DNA of 64,000 nt. Source: an uncultured Saprospiraceae bacterium (lineage in GTDB: Bacteria > Bacteroidota > Bacteroidia > Chitinophagales > Saprospiraceae). The stretch is from positions 1-64,000 of the forward strand of contig CALLWB010000044.1 of assembly GCA_938016265.1 (NCBI GenBank), read 5' to 3'. The notes under the pieces are model-generated. The model worked only from the letters and a program-made list of their open reading frames with translations. It was not told the DNA's origin and did no database searches. Below are positions 16,555-26,117 of this stretch, in pieces. Each line of letters begins with the position of its first letter. Within the stretch, counting starts at the first letter, position 1. A program made the translations under genes and the position numbers.

Positions 16555-18114
16555 ATGACAGAACACGGCCAAAAAAGAACCATTCGCACCGACAAAACTG
16601 TCTTGATTAGCTCTATTTTTGTGGCAGGATTGTGCTCCATTATTTATGAGTTATTAATCAGTACAACCTCTTCTTATTTTATGGGGGATAGTGTTCGTCA
16701 ATTCTCCTTAACTATTGGCTTTTATATGGCGGCAATGGGTATTGGCTCCTACCTTTCCCGCCTTTTCAGGAAACAGTTATTACAAAAATTTATTGGCGTA
16801 GAAATATTGCTTGGATTGATTGGAGGAGCAAGTGTACCAATCCTGTACTTCGTTTATGCGTATGTTGACTATGGAGGGTTTATGTTCTATATGCTTTCGC
16901 TGGTCGTCATCATAGGAATTTTGACTGGCCTGGAAATTCCTTTGCTGATGCGCGTCATGGAAGAATACGATCCACTAGACATCAATTTATCCAATGTCCT
17001 CTCTATGGATTATCTAGGGGCATTGCTTGCAACCTTGATTTTTCCTTTTTTCTTGCTCCCTTTATTTGGCACTTTTCAAACTTCTGTATTTTTTGGACTG
17101 GTCAATATTACACTTGGAGTGTTGAATTTATGGTACTTCTCCGATCATTTATCAATCACCAAAAAGCGGGTATTACTAGTAGCAGCTAGTCTGGTAGCCG
17201 TTGTTTTTGCAGGAATGTTATTCACGTCAAGTACCTTATTAAGCTATTGGAACAACAGCCTATACCAAAACCCAGTCGTCCATTCACAACAAACCGCTTA
17301 TCAAAACATCATTCTAACCAAAGGAAAAAAGAACTTACGATTATTCCTAAACGGTGTCATTCAATTCTCCTCCATTGACGAATACCGATATCACGAATCC
17401 CTGGTCCATCTTCCACTCAGCAAAGCACGTTATTGCAAAAACATTCTGGTACTAGGAGGCGGTGAAGGGCTGTTGGTCCGCGAAATTCTGAAGCACAAAT
17501 CGGTCGAAACAGTTACTGTAGTTGACCTTGACACTGCCATATTCAAACTAGCGACTGAACACCCACAACTCCTAGCACTCAACGAACAAGGGATGAAAGA
17601 CCCAAGAGTGAAAATGGTCACCCAGGATGCCTTTGTTTTCTTACAGGAAAATGAGCAATTGTTTGATGTCATCCTAGCAGATTTGCCCGATCCGACAACG
17701 GAATCGATTGCCCGACTGTACAGTAGAGAGTTTTTTCGATTGACCAAGTTGCGACTCATTCCTGATGGTATTTTTGCTACGCAGTCTACAAGTCCTTACC
17801 ATACCAACCGAGCATTTTGGTGTATCGGCGAGTCGATGCGTGTCGGTGGCTATACTCAACCACTCCCCTTCCATACCTATGTACCCTCTTTTGGCGACTG
17901 GGGATTTTGGGTTGCTGCAAACAATAGAGAACTAAGCCCTACCAACTTCAATATTGATGTTCCGGTCAAGTATTTGGATAACCGGATTGCTGAAAATTCG
18001 TTTATTTTTGAGAAAGATTTGCTGGTAGATTCGATACGGTATAACACGATTGATCGACCAATTTTACTGGAATATTATATGGAAGGATGGCGAAAATGGG
18101 GACAGTTGAAGTAG
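16555..18114 (+). CDS. Membrane-anchored spermidine-synthase-like protein
   Basis: 519 residues. Residues about 15-230 form seven or so membrane helices (transporter-like N-terminal half); residues about 245-460 are a Rossmann methyltransferase-like spermidine synthase domain. Nucleotide/dcSAM-binding motif NILVLGGGEGLLVRE (301-305 for GGGEG), the ribose-binding acidic motif in VTVVDLD (about 322-326) and the catalytic-region LADLPDPTT (about 374-382, normally D..DP) are visible. The usual GGGDGG loop is GGGEGL here. Fused TM-spermidine synthase proteins are widespread, but their polyamine activity is rarely shown, so aminopropyl transfer is inferred only. It is a single gene with its own promoter element and a preceding terminator. 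Confidence 0.85.
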   Translation: MTEHGQKRTIRTDKTVLISSIFVAGLCSIIYELLISTTSSYFMGDSVRQFSLTIGFYMAAMGIGSYLSRLFRKQLLQKFIGVEILLGLIGGASVPILYFVYAYVDYGGFMFYMLSLVVIIGILTGLEIPLLMRVMEEYDPLDINLSNVLSMDYLGALLATLIFPFFLLPLFGTFQTSVFFGLVNITLGVLNLWYFSDHLSITKKRVLLVAASLVAVVFAGMLFTSSTLLSYWNNSLYQNPVVHSQQTAYQNIILTKGKKNLRLFLNGVIQFSSIDEYRYHESLVHLPLSKARYCKNILVLGGGEGLLVREILKHKSVETVTVVDLDTAIFKLATEHPQLLALNEQGMKDPRVKMVTQDAFVFLQENEQLFDVILADLPDPTTESIARLYSREFFRLTKLRLIPDGIFATQSTSPYHTNRAFWCIGESMRVGGYTQPLPFHTYVPSFGDWGFWVAANNRELSPTNFNIDVPVKYLDNRIAENSFIFEKDLLVDSIRYNTIDRPILLEYYMEGWRKWGQLK

Positions 18115-18306
18115 TTGGTTTGTTTATTCTACTCTTCTCTTAATCTAGTTGCGCCATAATTTTTTAAATTTTCTATCAATGCGTTGAAATCATTTGAAAA
18201 AGTTTGGTTAAATCCGCTAGTAAAAACTAATTCATGAATGCGCTAAAGCAACCTTCCTATTTATAATCGTGTTATTTATCCAATGTTTAGCAGTGGCAGT
18301 CACCTA

Positions 18307-21300
18307 TTAATTGCCAAATATCCCGAATAGTTTTTTGCCTTGAGCTTCGCGTTCTTTTTTCTTCCACTGTTTGCGGATTTCTCGATTTCGTTGTTTGTCT
18401 TCTTTGAACAAATGGAGGGTCCCCCTTCGTTCGTAGAACTTCCGTTTGCTGAAGTGGAATTTCATTTTTAGTTGGCCTTGCAGCGTGGTTGCTTCTAGGA
18501 ATACTTTGTCTCTGACCATTGCATACCCTCGCTTTTCGGGGATAACTGTCAAGTCCTTTTTTTCCAGGTTCTCCATGGGAATAGTTATCCAGACATTGGT
18601 TAAGTCATCTGGCTTAACATCGCCTTCCACAAATAGATTTAAAGCGTTGGACTGCACCTCCATCAGCGGTATTTCCAAATGCTCGCCCCTGATAATAATT
18701 TGGGCAGTAAGAGGGGCAAACATAATATCCTTGTATCGTTTTTTGAAAATCACTTTATTAGCGATCGAATCAATGATAGCAAGGCCTTCAATTTCTAATT
18801 GACGGACATCAAAGTCCAGAGTTCCTAGCGACTTCTCCTTGACCAATCCATTGCCAGCTTCGTTGATGGCTCCTTTTAAGTCTAGATTTAGACTTACGCG
18901 TCCAATTAGTTTTTTGGTGTTTCTTAGTGACTCAATCGACAGATAATCCAGGCTTTTCAGCAAGCGGGCAATATCAATATCCTTGGTGTGCAACTCCACA
19001 TCAAATGGCGTTTCTTTTGGGTCGTCTATTTTGAAAGTACCGTCCAGCTGTACCTGGCCATCGTAAAAGTCGAAACTTGTTTTTTCGAGGATGAGGGTAT
19101 TGTCTCCTTCAAGGCGAATGCCTGTTCTGAGGTTTTTCACCTGTAGGTCCTTGGAGTAGTTAAAAATGCCGACATGCACATTGATAGCAGGATTAAACTT
19201 GTTTAGTAACCCCTTCACCGTCGCCTTCAACGTATTTATGTCTTTAGCTTTGTTGCTCCCTGGGGTGGAATCTTTGGAAGGAAACAATGCATAGATGTTT
19301 TTCCACAATAAATCCGGTGAAAAAACACTCGTCCGTATTCCAAATTTTTTACCAGTATTCCCAATCAATATCTCACTTAAGTTATCTACTTTCCCTTCAA
19401 ATCTCAGTTCCTGATCATAAGTTTCAGATCGCAAAAACAGCTTAAAATCTGCATTGTCTTGGCTTAGGTCAATCTCCACATTTTTAAAGGGGAAGGTTAC
19501 ATTGGCAGACTTGTAGTACAAATCACTATTTTGCACCCGCAAAGTAGCATCCGACCCCGCAATTAGTTGTTCAATCGAAGTAACATCGCCACTATAGTTT
19601 ACTTTAGCATCAAAGTACCCCTTATCAAAGAAGAACTCCTCCGACTTAAAAAAGTCATTAAACAAATAAGCATCACCAGAAAGGGTAATTGTAGTTTTCA
19701 TATTGACATCGCGGTTACTCCGCATAGCGGCTACCGACTTATCGATCGGTTCGAAAACAATATTTCCTTTTATGGCTTTGTTCTTTTTTGTTTCAAAACT
19801 AATCACACCAGATGCAGAACTTGGTATCAATCCGATGGTGTCATTCACAATTCCTTTTAGTTGAACATTCAGGCTTAAGTCTTCGGGCAGGCTTTCCAAG
19901 TTTTTCAACAATTCGATATTGAAATATTTCATTGGTGGTAGCAACTTTTTCAAGTTGATACTATTCGTTTTTAGCTCGACCTCAAATGGTGTAAAACGAG
20001 GATTGCTAATGTCGATTTCACCAGACAATACAATGGCGTCATTGTTAAAATTGAAAGTGGTTTTTTCAATGACAATTTTATTCTCCCCTTCAAAATGCAC
20101 CCAGGTTTTAAAATTGTACAAATCTATGATATCATAGTAGTTCAGCTCACCAATATCAATCTTTATGCTAGGAAGGAAGGAATTGTATACCCCACGAATA
20201 GTTTCCTTCATCGACTTCTTTTTCAGTTCATCCGATTCGGATTTGACGGCTGATGGATCGCCTCCTGTACCAAAAATATCGATGAAATCTTTCCAGGCCA
20301 ATTTGTTGGCTTTAAATGTAACGTCACTGCTTGTATTTCCTGTCTCCACATCGACAAGTAGTGGTTCAATATTTTTTAAAGATCCATCAATAAAATAGTT
20401 CCTACCATCTCCATACAGGCTACTTTTTATGGAAAATTTGGCATCTCCTGCCTTTTTTTCCAATCCAATTTCTTCTAGCAAAAAAGTAGTGTTGGATGGG
20501 GCATACCTGGCTGCGATGTCTTTTAGATCGAGGGTAGCGCTATTGCGCAAAATGATCAAATTTTTATTATTTAGCGGACCGTCTACCGCTACATTCAATA
20601 CAAAGCTCCCCTTATCAAAGAAAAACTTATCATTGCCCAACCAACTACTTATCCCTGAGGCAGGGCCTGTAATTCTAAGATTCGTTTTGATTAAGCCTTT
20701 ATCCTTTGGAGTAGCCGTAATCAGCACTTTATCAGACTTCAACTTGAACACATCGTGGTAAGTAAGCAGGTCAAAAATCTCGATTCTAATGTTCTTTTTT
20801 CCTTCGGTAATTGCTCGCTCATCATCGTAAAGTCGATTGACAAAACGCCCTTTGAGTGTTGTTTTTTTAAAAAGATGATCATGAACTACTAAATCCATCT
20901 TTTCCATATCAAAATCTACGGTTACTATCGGCGATTCTCCTGGCTTGAATGTGCTATGAATGGTAGTTTTAGAATAAAACGGAGCGTCTATTTGATAAGG
21001 AATCAACTTTTCTTGAATATCCGCAGGCAGCACCCGTTTTGCCGCAGCAAAATTGGTGTTTTCCTTTTCAAATACTAAGCTGGAAGGCGTCGTTAACTTC
21101 GTATTTATTTCCGCATTGAAAATGTATTCTTCCGAATCTACTATCAAATCGAATGTTGGAATAAGTAGCATGCTGTCCTTCAAAATCAAATCAAAATCTC
21201 CTTGTACGTTACTGCTGTCCAGAAAAGATCCTTTCTCTTTCTTAAAGGTAAGCTCATCCATGTCGATATCCATCGATATTTTCGCAGATTTAGTACTCCC

Positions 21301-21921
21301 CCGCTGATCCAAATCAACGAGCAATTTATTCGCAAATCCGACAATCACCTTCGACTTAATGGAATCGACAATATTGATTTGAAGATCACTTATATCAAAG
21401 TTGAGTTGATCTGCTTTGAAGTTTACCGGAGGTTTCTTGCCACCTTTTCTGTCTTTTGGCGGTTTGAGGATACTTGTAAGGTTGTTGTATCCAAGTTCAT
21501 CCCTATGGAAATTGAAAACGCCATCTTTTATATAAATTGTTTCTATGACAAACTCTTTTGAGCGCCATTCCTTCAAGGATAAAGCCGCTTCTACTTGTTT
21601 GGCTTTTAGGATTGGGCGTTGGTGTTCATGGTAAAGCGAGTCATACAGTAGAAAGTTGTTTAACTCGATGGTTCCTTGCGGGAAATTCTTAAATATACTA
21701 ACCGTGACACTATCAAACTCAACGGTACCATTGTCCAGAAATTCTAACTCACTTAGAATACGAGTTTTGTTTTCTTCCAAGTAGCTATTCACATAATACA
21801 CCACACCAAGGGCACCGATAATCAACAGCACCAATAAAACCGCTAAAATCATCAGGAATGTTTTCAGCAACCCCCATTTTTTCCTGGGTTTCCCGTCCTT
21901 GTTTTGTCTAGAAATAGCCAA
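18307..21921 (-). CDS. AsmA-like giant inner-membrane-anchored periplasmic protein
   Basis: 1204 residues. One N-terminal membrane helix (about 19-41, WGLLKTFLMILAVLLVLLI) follows a short basic cytoplasmic tail; the rest is repetitive beta structure of the AsmA/TamB-type, with the N-terminal AsmA motif (LEFLDNGTVEFDSVTVSIFKN) and repeated 'LEKTTFNF/ LEKTSFDFYDG.. G.FKIDDP..TPFDVEL' blocks near 640 and 980. The C-terminus is strongly basic (KRKFYERRG... KQRNREIRKQWKKKE). AsmA-like proteins are thought to bridge the envelope for phospholipid transport to the outer membrane; that role is from the family and not shown here. The gene has no same-strand neighbour close by and appears monocistronic. 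Confidence 0.85.
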   Translation of the reverse strand: MAISRQNKDGKPRKKWGLLKTFLMILAVLLVLLIIGALGVVYYVNSYLEENKTRILSELEFLDNGTVEFDSVTVSIFKNFPQGTIELNNFLLYDSLYHEHQRPILKAKQVEAALSLKEWRSKEFVIETIYIKDGVFNFHRDELGYNNLTSILKPPKDRKGGKKPPVNFKADQLNFDISDLQINIVDSIKSKVIVGFANKLLVDLDQRGSTKSAKISMDIDMDELTFKKEKGSFLDSSNVQGDFDLILKDSMLLIPTFDLIVDSEEYIFNAEINTKLTTPSSLVFEKENTNFAAAKRVLPADIQEKLIPYQIDAPFYSKTTIHSTFKPGESPIVTVDFDMEKMDLVVHDHLFKKTTLKGRFVNRLYDDERAITEGKKNIRIEIFDLLTYHDVFKLKSDKVLITATPKDKGLIKTNLRITGPASGISSWLGNDKFFFDKGSFVLNVAVDGPLNNKNLIILRNSATLDLKDIAARYAPSNTTFLLEEIGLEKKAGDAKFSIKSSLYGDGRNYFIDGSLKNIEPLLVDVETGNTSSDVTFKANKLAWKDFIDIFGTGGDPSAVKSESDELKKKSMKETIRGVYNSFLPSIKIDIGELNYYDIIDLYNFKTWVHFEGENKIVIEKTTFNFNNDAIVLSGEIDISNPRFTPFEVELKTNSINLKKLLPPMKYFNIELLKNLESLPEDLSLNVQLKGIVNDTIGLIPSSASGVISFETKKNKAIKGNIVFEPIDKSVAAMRSNRDVNMKTTITLSGDAYLFNDFFKSEEFFFDKGYFDAKVNYSGDVTSIEQLIAGSDATLRVQNSDLYYKSANVTFPFKNVEIDLSQDNADFKLFLRSETYDQELRFEGKVDNLSEILIGNTGKKFGIRTSVFSPDLLWKNIYALFPSKDSTPGSNKAKDINTLKATVKGLLNKFNPAINVHVGIFNYSKDLQVKNLRTGIRLEGDNTLILEKTSFDFYDGQVQLDGTFKIDDPKETPFDVELHTKDIDIARLLKSLDYLSIESLRNTKKLIGRVSLNLDLKGAINEAGNGLVKEKSLGTLDFDVRQLEIEGLAIIDSIANKVIFKKRYKDIMFAPLTAQIIIRGEHLEIPLMEVQSNALNLFVEGDVKPDDLTNVWITIPMENLEKKDLTVIPEKRGYAMVRDKVFLEATTLQGQLKMKFHFSKRKFYERRGTLHLFKEDKQRNREIRKQWKKKEREAQGKKLFGIFGN

Positions 21922-22055
21922 ATTATAAGATATAATACATGTTTTTCATTGGGAGTCATGCAAATTATAAGAATAATTTGTGTTTCTGTAGGAAATAGCG
22001 GATTAAATGCAAATAGTAATTGGTAGGACTGGGCCGGCTTCAAGAAGAAGGTACA

Positions 22056-22101
22056 AATGCATGAATACTTTACGTGAAGTCATGTAAAACATTCATGCAT
22101 T
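22056..22101. terminator. Long inverted repeat at the 3' end of the surface-protein gene
   Basis: AATGCATGAAT (22056-22066) pairs perfectly with ATTCATGCATT (22091-22101), and after a 2-base mismatch TTTAC pairs with GTAAA. It sits 12 bp beyond the stop of the gene ending at 22113. No T-run follows on the minus strand, so a 3'-end stabiliser or factor-assisted terminator is as likely as an intrinsic terminator. Confidence 0.5.
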
Positions 22102-22112
22102 CTCCTATTCTA

Positions 22113-25100
22113 TCATTCTACTGTTTTTTGTATTTTCAATGGCTCTTGTAATGGTAATGGTTCTGGCAATTGATCGTCTGGCATTGTATGCCTTGCCGAG
22201 ACGTTAGTTCCTCCACGATATTCCCTCGGCACCCCAGAAGAAGTACCATTGTTATTTCTAAAATAAAGAAGATCTACCCCATTCACATCCGCATCCATAT
22301 TGCAGTCTTTTGAAGTATAGCTATCAAAATCTCCGTTTTCTAATCGGATTTGTTGCAGATCGTTGCCATTTATGTCGTAACTGAAGCCATCCAATAACTG
22401 AAAGGCATCACCAGCAAACATTGCATAGGTACCTGGTATCAACTCTTTTTGCCCAAATGAGCTTTGTGTTATATAGGAATTCTGCATCCTGAAATCCCAG
22501 GCAAGTACTCCATTGACAACAGGCACTGACATAGGCGACATGATACCTATGTGATTTCGATGTTCTATAACAATATAAAAAGAAGAATCGCCAGGCGCAG
22601 TACAAGAAGACAAAACACAAGGTTCCAGAAATTCAATCGACCCATCTTTTTTCAGAAGACCATTTGCTTTAGCGACCCTAGTATTTGGAGTCGTCCCACT
22701 TCTAAACGTCACCAATACCCAATCTACAACCTCTTCATCATACGGTCCGTCAAAGGACGCTTCTCGGGACGTACCATAATATTGCCAAGGAGCCATCCAA
22801 AATGGATTACCAGGAGGTGTTGACGTTGAAGTACTATTTACAGGATTTTGTCCGGGCAGCATACCTCGATGGAGCAAATCCCCCGCTTTTAGATTCAACC
22901 AAGTTCCCATTTCCATAGTTGCCTCATCGAATGGTCCTTCCAAATAAGCATGCAGCTGGATATCAACACAATCAGCTGCTTTAGGTACGCAGTTCACCTT
23001 TGCCTGCCAACCAGAAAGTGTATTTTGAGCATCAGAAGTAAAAACAAACGTCAGACAACCTGTAGGGTCAGAACTGGTGACTGTCTTCCCTGTCAGATTG
23101 CTAGTACCTCCATACCCATCAAAACACCATCCGTCATAATAGGTAAATGGTGGGATAATTTTACTTTGATCTACTGCATCCCCATTATAGATATATAAGT
23201 TATCAAAACAATAATTGGTGGTATCTGCCTCTACCATAAAAGAGGAAAAACTGACAGATACTTTACTACATGTTTCATCAGGACAATACGTCCATTCTGA
23301 ATATTCTAAGTTTGAATAATTACCTGATCCGCCGCTATCTGTAAATAAAGTGCCACACTGTTGACATTCAACAATTATTGACTCCGTTGCCGTACAGCCA
23401 TTTGCACTTGTCACGGTGACGGTATAAGTGCCAATATTTAGATTATGAATTTTCTGCTGGGTTTCACCAGTGCTCCATTGATATTGGTAGGGAGCTACGC
23501 CACTTATTATCTTGGCCACTGCGATTCCATTGCCAACTGCAGAGGTACAATCGTCTTTGGATAGTAGCATGATCTCCATTTCAGGACTAATGGTTCCCTG
23601 GTTGATGTCAGCGGAGGAGAGGTGTTCGCATCCATTGGCATCTGTAATTGTGAAGTTGTTTATTCCGAATTGTAGGTTTGTTGCGGTAAAATCAGTTTCC
23701 CCGTTTTCCCATAAAATGGTGTGCGGGTTTATTCCTCCCATGCTTGAAACACTGGCAGAACCGCCTACTCCGCAAACAACTCCTTGTACTAATTGTGAAC
23801 TGCTGGTGATGGCTTGGGGTTCTGTTATCGTTGTTGACAGCATAACTGCACAGGAAGTGCTATCTGTAATTGTAACAGTTACGATACCTGCCATCAGGCC
23901 ATTTGCGACTGGCAGAGTTGCTCCATTTGACCATTGATAAGAATAGGTTTGTCCTCCTCCTCCAAGAATCGAAACTGCTGCTACCCCGCCGTTGGTACCA
24001 AAACAAGTTACATTTGCGATCACAGATATACTAGCAGACCAACCACAGTTTTGAGTAATGGTTACCTGGTCAAAAACACCTTGACTAAGATTGCAATAAG
24101 TCCCAGTATTTCCTTCTTCCAATTTCAATGTTCTTACCATATAGTGATGCGTCCCTTCCGGGAGATTACCATCGGTATAATTATATCCTAATTGAGAGGT
24201 GCCAATAGAATCTATTCTTGTGTAAGGTCCGCATTCGTCGACAGATCGGTAGATGTAATACCCTAAGATATTAGGATCTGAAGCTGCTTGCCAGGTTAAA
24301 GCGGCAGAATTCCCAACTACATTCGCAGCAAAATTCATAGGAGGCGCAACTATATGCAATCGAAGGGAAGGATCTCCCATCAATCCCATGTGCACGCCTC
24401 TTGTGGAACTGCCTCCGGGAACGTATACATTCGTGTTATTCATAGTAAGATGGGTAGATTCTCCTATATTATCGCCCATGCTCATGCCATGCATGTACCA
24501 ATGTGGCCTGCCAGCCCAGACATTGGTCAGCATTTTACCAGAAGAAGCCAATGGTGCTCTGAGAAAATTATTAGTCGTATTCCAATCTCCAAAATAACTA
24601 CCAAATAACATGGTAAAAACACCTTCCGGGCTGTTCGATACAAAACTTCCAGTATTGCCAATTCCGTTGGCACCAGTAAAATTTCCACCACCACAGCCAT
24701 ATGACCAGATATAGCTATCGGTGGCAAAAGAGGTAAAATAGTCTGCTATTATCACCTTGTCCTTCCCAAGCATACTAGAAAAATTGCGGTGCCCGTTTTG
24801 AGAAAATCCTTCTGAAAAACTCAAAAAATGGTCATCGACCACGGCCTGCATTTCAGGAACGAACTCCTTGTGTTTGAAGGCATGTGCTTTCTGAAGATAA
24901 TTGGCGAGTAGTGTTTGCTCATTTTCAGTAAAAGCGGGTAAATCATTTAGATCTACTCGACCAACCTGCAGCTCAATGGCTCCTGGGAAGTTGGATTGAT
25001 CAAACTTTCCATCGCCCGGGATGTTTCTGTTTTTCACGTAACTGGACGTTGTATTGTTGACGGTTTGATCTGTCCAGAGTCCATCCATATCGCCATAATA

Positions 25101-25742
25101 GCCATCTGCTGGCCAGGCTCCACGGTGGTTGCCATGTCCATCAGGCGCAATGTTTCCTGAATATGGGACAGGCACATGCCCCAATAGATAAACTGCTTTC
25201 AAGTCTGAAATACTAGTATATAGATTTTGGATTTGGTTTTTAATGGAAGGCACACTCTCATTTGGGTAGACATAAATAATGAAAACCTGCCAGCCATCGC
25301 CTACCAAATCTTGCTTGAGTTGAGCTATTGGAAGTGCCAGAGAATATTCGAACGTTTTGTCGATGATGACTAGCATGCTTCCTCGGTTTTCAATGGGCGG
25401 CAATTTGATTCCTGCGTTTAGGTAGCCGTATCCATCCGGGTAGGAAGGTCGATCTGAAAAGATTTTGTATTCGTAGCTGATTCCAGTTTGCACATTATTG
25501 TCAGTGTAGGAAAGATCGGTATCAGGGAGTGTTGCGATTGGATTTCCCCAGGAAGTTTCGCCTTTTAGTTTTCGGTAGATGGTGTATCCGAGGGAGGCGT
25601 TGGAGGGTAGCCATTCCAGTGTGATAGCGGGTGGTTGGCTGGTCACTGTAGCGTCGGCTCTGACGGTGTGGTTGAGGGGATTTGTTTGCGCATTGGCCGC
25701 CAAACTAAATAGGAGGAAGCCTAATAGTAGTAATCGAGTCAT
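22113..25742 (-). CDS. Multidomain surface protein with degenerate C25 (gingipain-like) fold, Fn3, SprB-like and CUB-like modules
   Basis: 1209 residues with signal peptide (about 1-18). Order: Fn3 domain (about 35-100); C25 peptidase-like region (about 118-465), which contains 'MLVIIDKTFEYSLALPIAQLK', 'LKAVYLLGHVPVPYSG' and the typical end LMGDPSLRL; Fn3 (about 468-545); three SprB-like repeats (about 570-790) with the 'YSYQWSNG', 'HTILWENGE' and 'YQYQWSTGE' signatures; a CUB-like domain (796-918); and a C-terminal module (about 926-1170) ending in an EF-hand/dockerin-like loop (CNMDADVNGVDLLYF), plus a Pro-rich tail. In the C25 region the expected Gly-His-Gly is YGCGGG and no 'GNC' nucleophile is seen, so protease activity is doubtful. 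The C-terminal module recurs in the protein at 52388. No classical T9SS CTD. Probably cell-surface or secreted. Confidence 0.8.
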   Translation of the reverse strand: MTRLLLLGFLLFSLAANAQTNPLNHTVRADATVTSQPPAITLEWLPSNASLGYTIYRKLKGETSWGNPIATLPDTDLSYTDNNVQTGISYEYKIFSDRPSYPDGYGYLNAGIKLPPIENRGSMLVIIDKTFEYSLALPIAQLKQDLVGDGWQVFIIYVYPNESVPSIKNQIQNLYTSISDLKAVYLLGHVPVPYSGNIAPDGHGNHRGAWPADGYYGDMDGLWTDQTVNNTTSSYVKNRNIPGDGKFDQSNFPGAIELQVGRVDLNDLPAFTENEQTLLANYLQKAHAFKHKEFVPEMQAVVDDHFLSFSEGFSQNGHRNFSSMLGKDKVIIADYFTSFATDSYIWSYGCGGGNFTGANGIGNTGSFVSNSPEGVFTMLFGSYFGDWNTTNNFLRAPLASSGKMLTNVWAGRPHWYMHGMSMGDNIGESTHLTMNNTNVYVPGGSSTRGVHMGLMGDPSLRLHIVAPPMNFAANVVGNSAALTWQAASDPNILGYYIYRSVDECGPYTRIDSIGTSQLGYNYTDGNLPEGTHHYMVRTLKLEEGNTGTYCNLSQGVFDQVTITQNCGWSASISVIANVTCFGTNGGVAAVSILGGGGQTYSYQWSNGATLPVANGLMAGIVTVTITDSTSCAVMLSTTITEPQAITSSSQLVQGVVCGVGGSASVSSMGGINPHTILWENGETDFTATNLQFGINNFTITDANGCEHLSSADINQGTISPEMEIMLLSKDDCTSAVGNGIAVAKIISGVAPYQYQWSTGETQQKIHNLNIGTYTVTVTSANGCTATESIIVECQQCGTLFTDSGGSGNYSNLEYSEWTYCPDETCSKVSVSFSSFMVEADTTNYCFDNLYIYNGDAVDQSKIIPPFTYYDGWCFDGYGGTSNLTGKTVTSSDPTGCLTFVFTSDAQNTLSGWQAKVNCVPKAADCVDIQLHAYLEGPFDEATMEMGTWLNLKAGDLLHRGMLPGQNPVNSTSTSTPPGNPFWMAPWQYYGTSREASFDGPYDEEVVDWVLVTFRSGTTPNTRVAKANGLLKKDGSIEFLEPCVLSSCTAPGDSSFYIVIEHRNHIGIMSPMSVPVVNGVLAWDFRMQNSYITQSSFGQKELIPGTYAMFAGDAFQLLDGFSYDINGNDLQQIRLENGDFDSYTSKDCNMDADVNGVDLLYFRNNNGTSSGVPREYRGGTNVSARHTMPDDQLPEPLPLQEPLKIQKTVE

Positions 25743-26026
25743 CTTTAGATTTTTTTTCTGGGGTCAATAATTCAGTTGAATTCACGAATTAGGTCTATAC
25801 CAATATAACCTTAACCCACCTATAAAAACAAGAGATTTGTATTTCCGTTTTATACGTTTGTTATTAGAAAAATACTAAAAATAAATTAAGAATACGAAGC
25901 AATGTATTGTTTAGTTACCTGAATATTAAAATCTTATTGCTGATTCCAAACAAATCCCAAGGAACAGAAATGTAAGTAGAGAATTTGATTTAGAATTGCT
26001 TTTTATACTATCCTTTTTAGTACAAA

Positions 26027-26110
26027 GGCTTCCACTGGGCTGGCTTCCACTGGGCTGGCTTCCACTGGGCTGGCTTCCACTGGGCTGGCTTCCACTGGGC
26101 TGGCTTCCAG
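26027..26110. repeat. Perfect 15-bp tandem repeat, 5.6 copies
   Basis: The unit GGCTTCCACTGGGCT is repeated five times without a mismatch (26027-26101) and followed by a partial copy GGCTTCCAG. It is clearly more G/C-rich than the AT-rich 375-bp gap (25743-26117) around it and ends 7 bp from the stop codon of the gene at 26118. No spacers, so it is a minisatellite and not a CRISPR array. Perfect identity suggests recent expansion and likely copy-number variation. Confidence 0.95.
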
Positions 26111-26117
26111 AAACCCC

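Noticed and set aside
26027-26110. CRISPR array
   Set aside because: Units are directly contiguous with no spacers and no cas gene is in the window.
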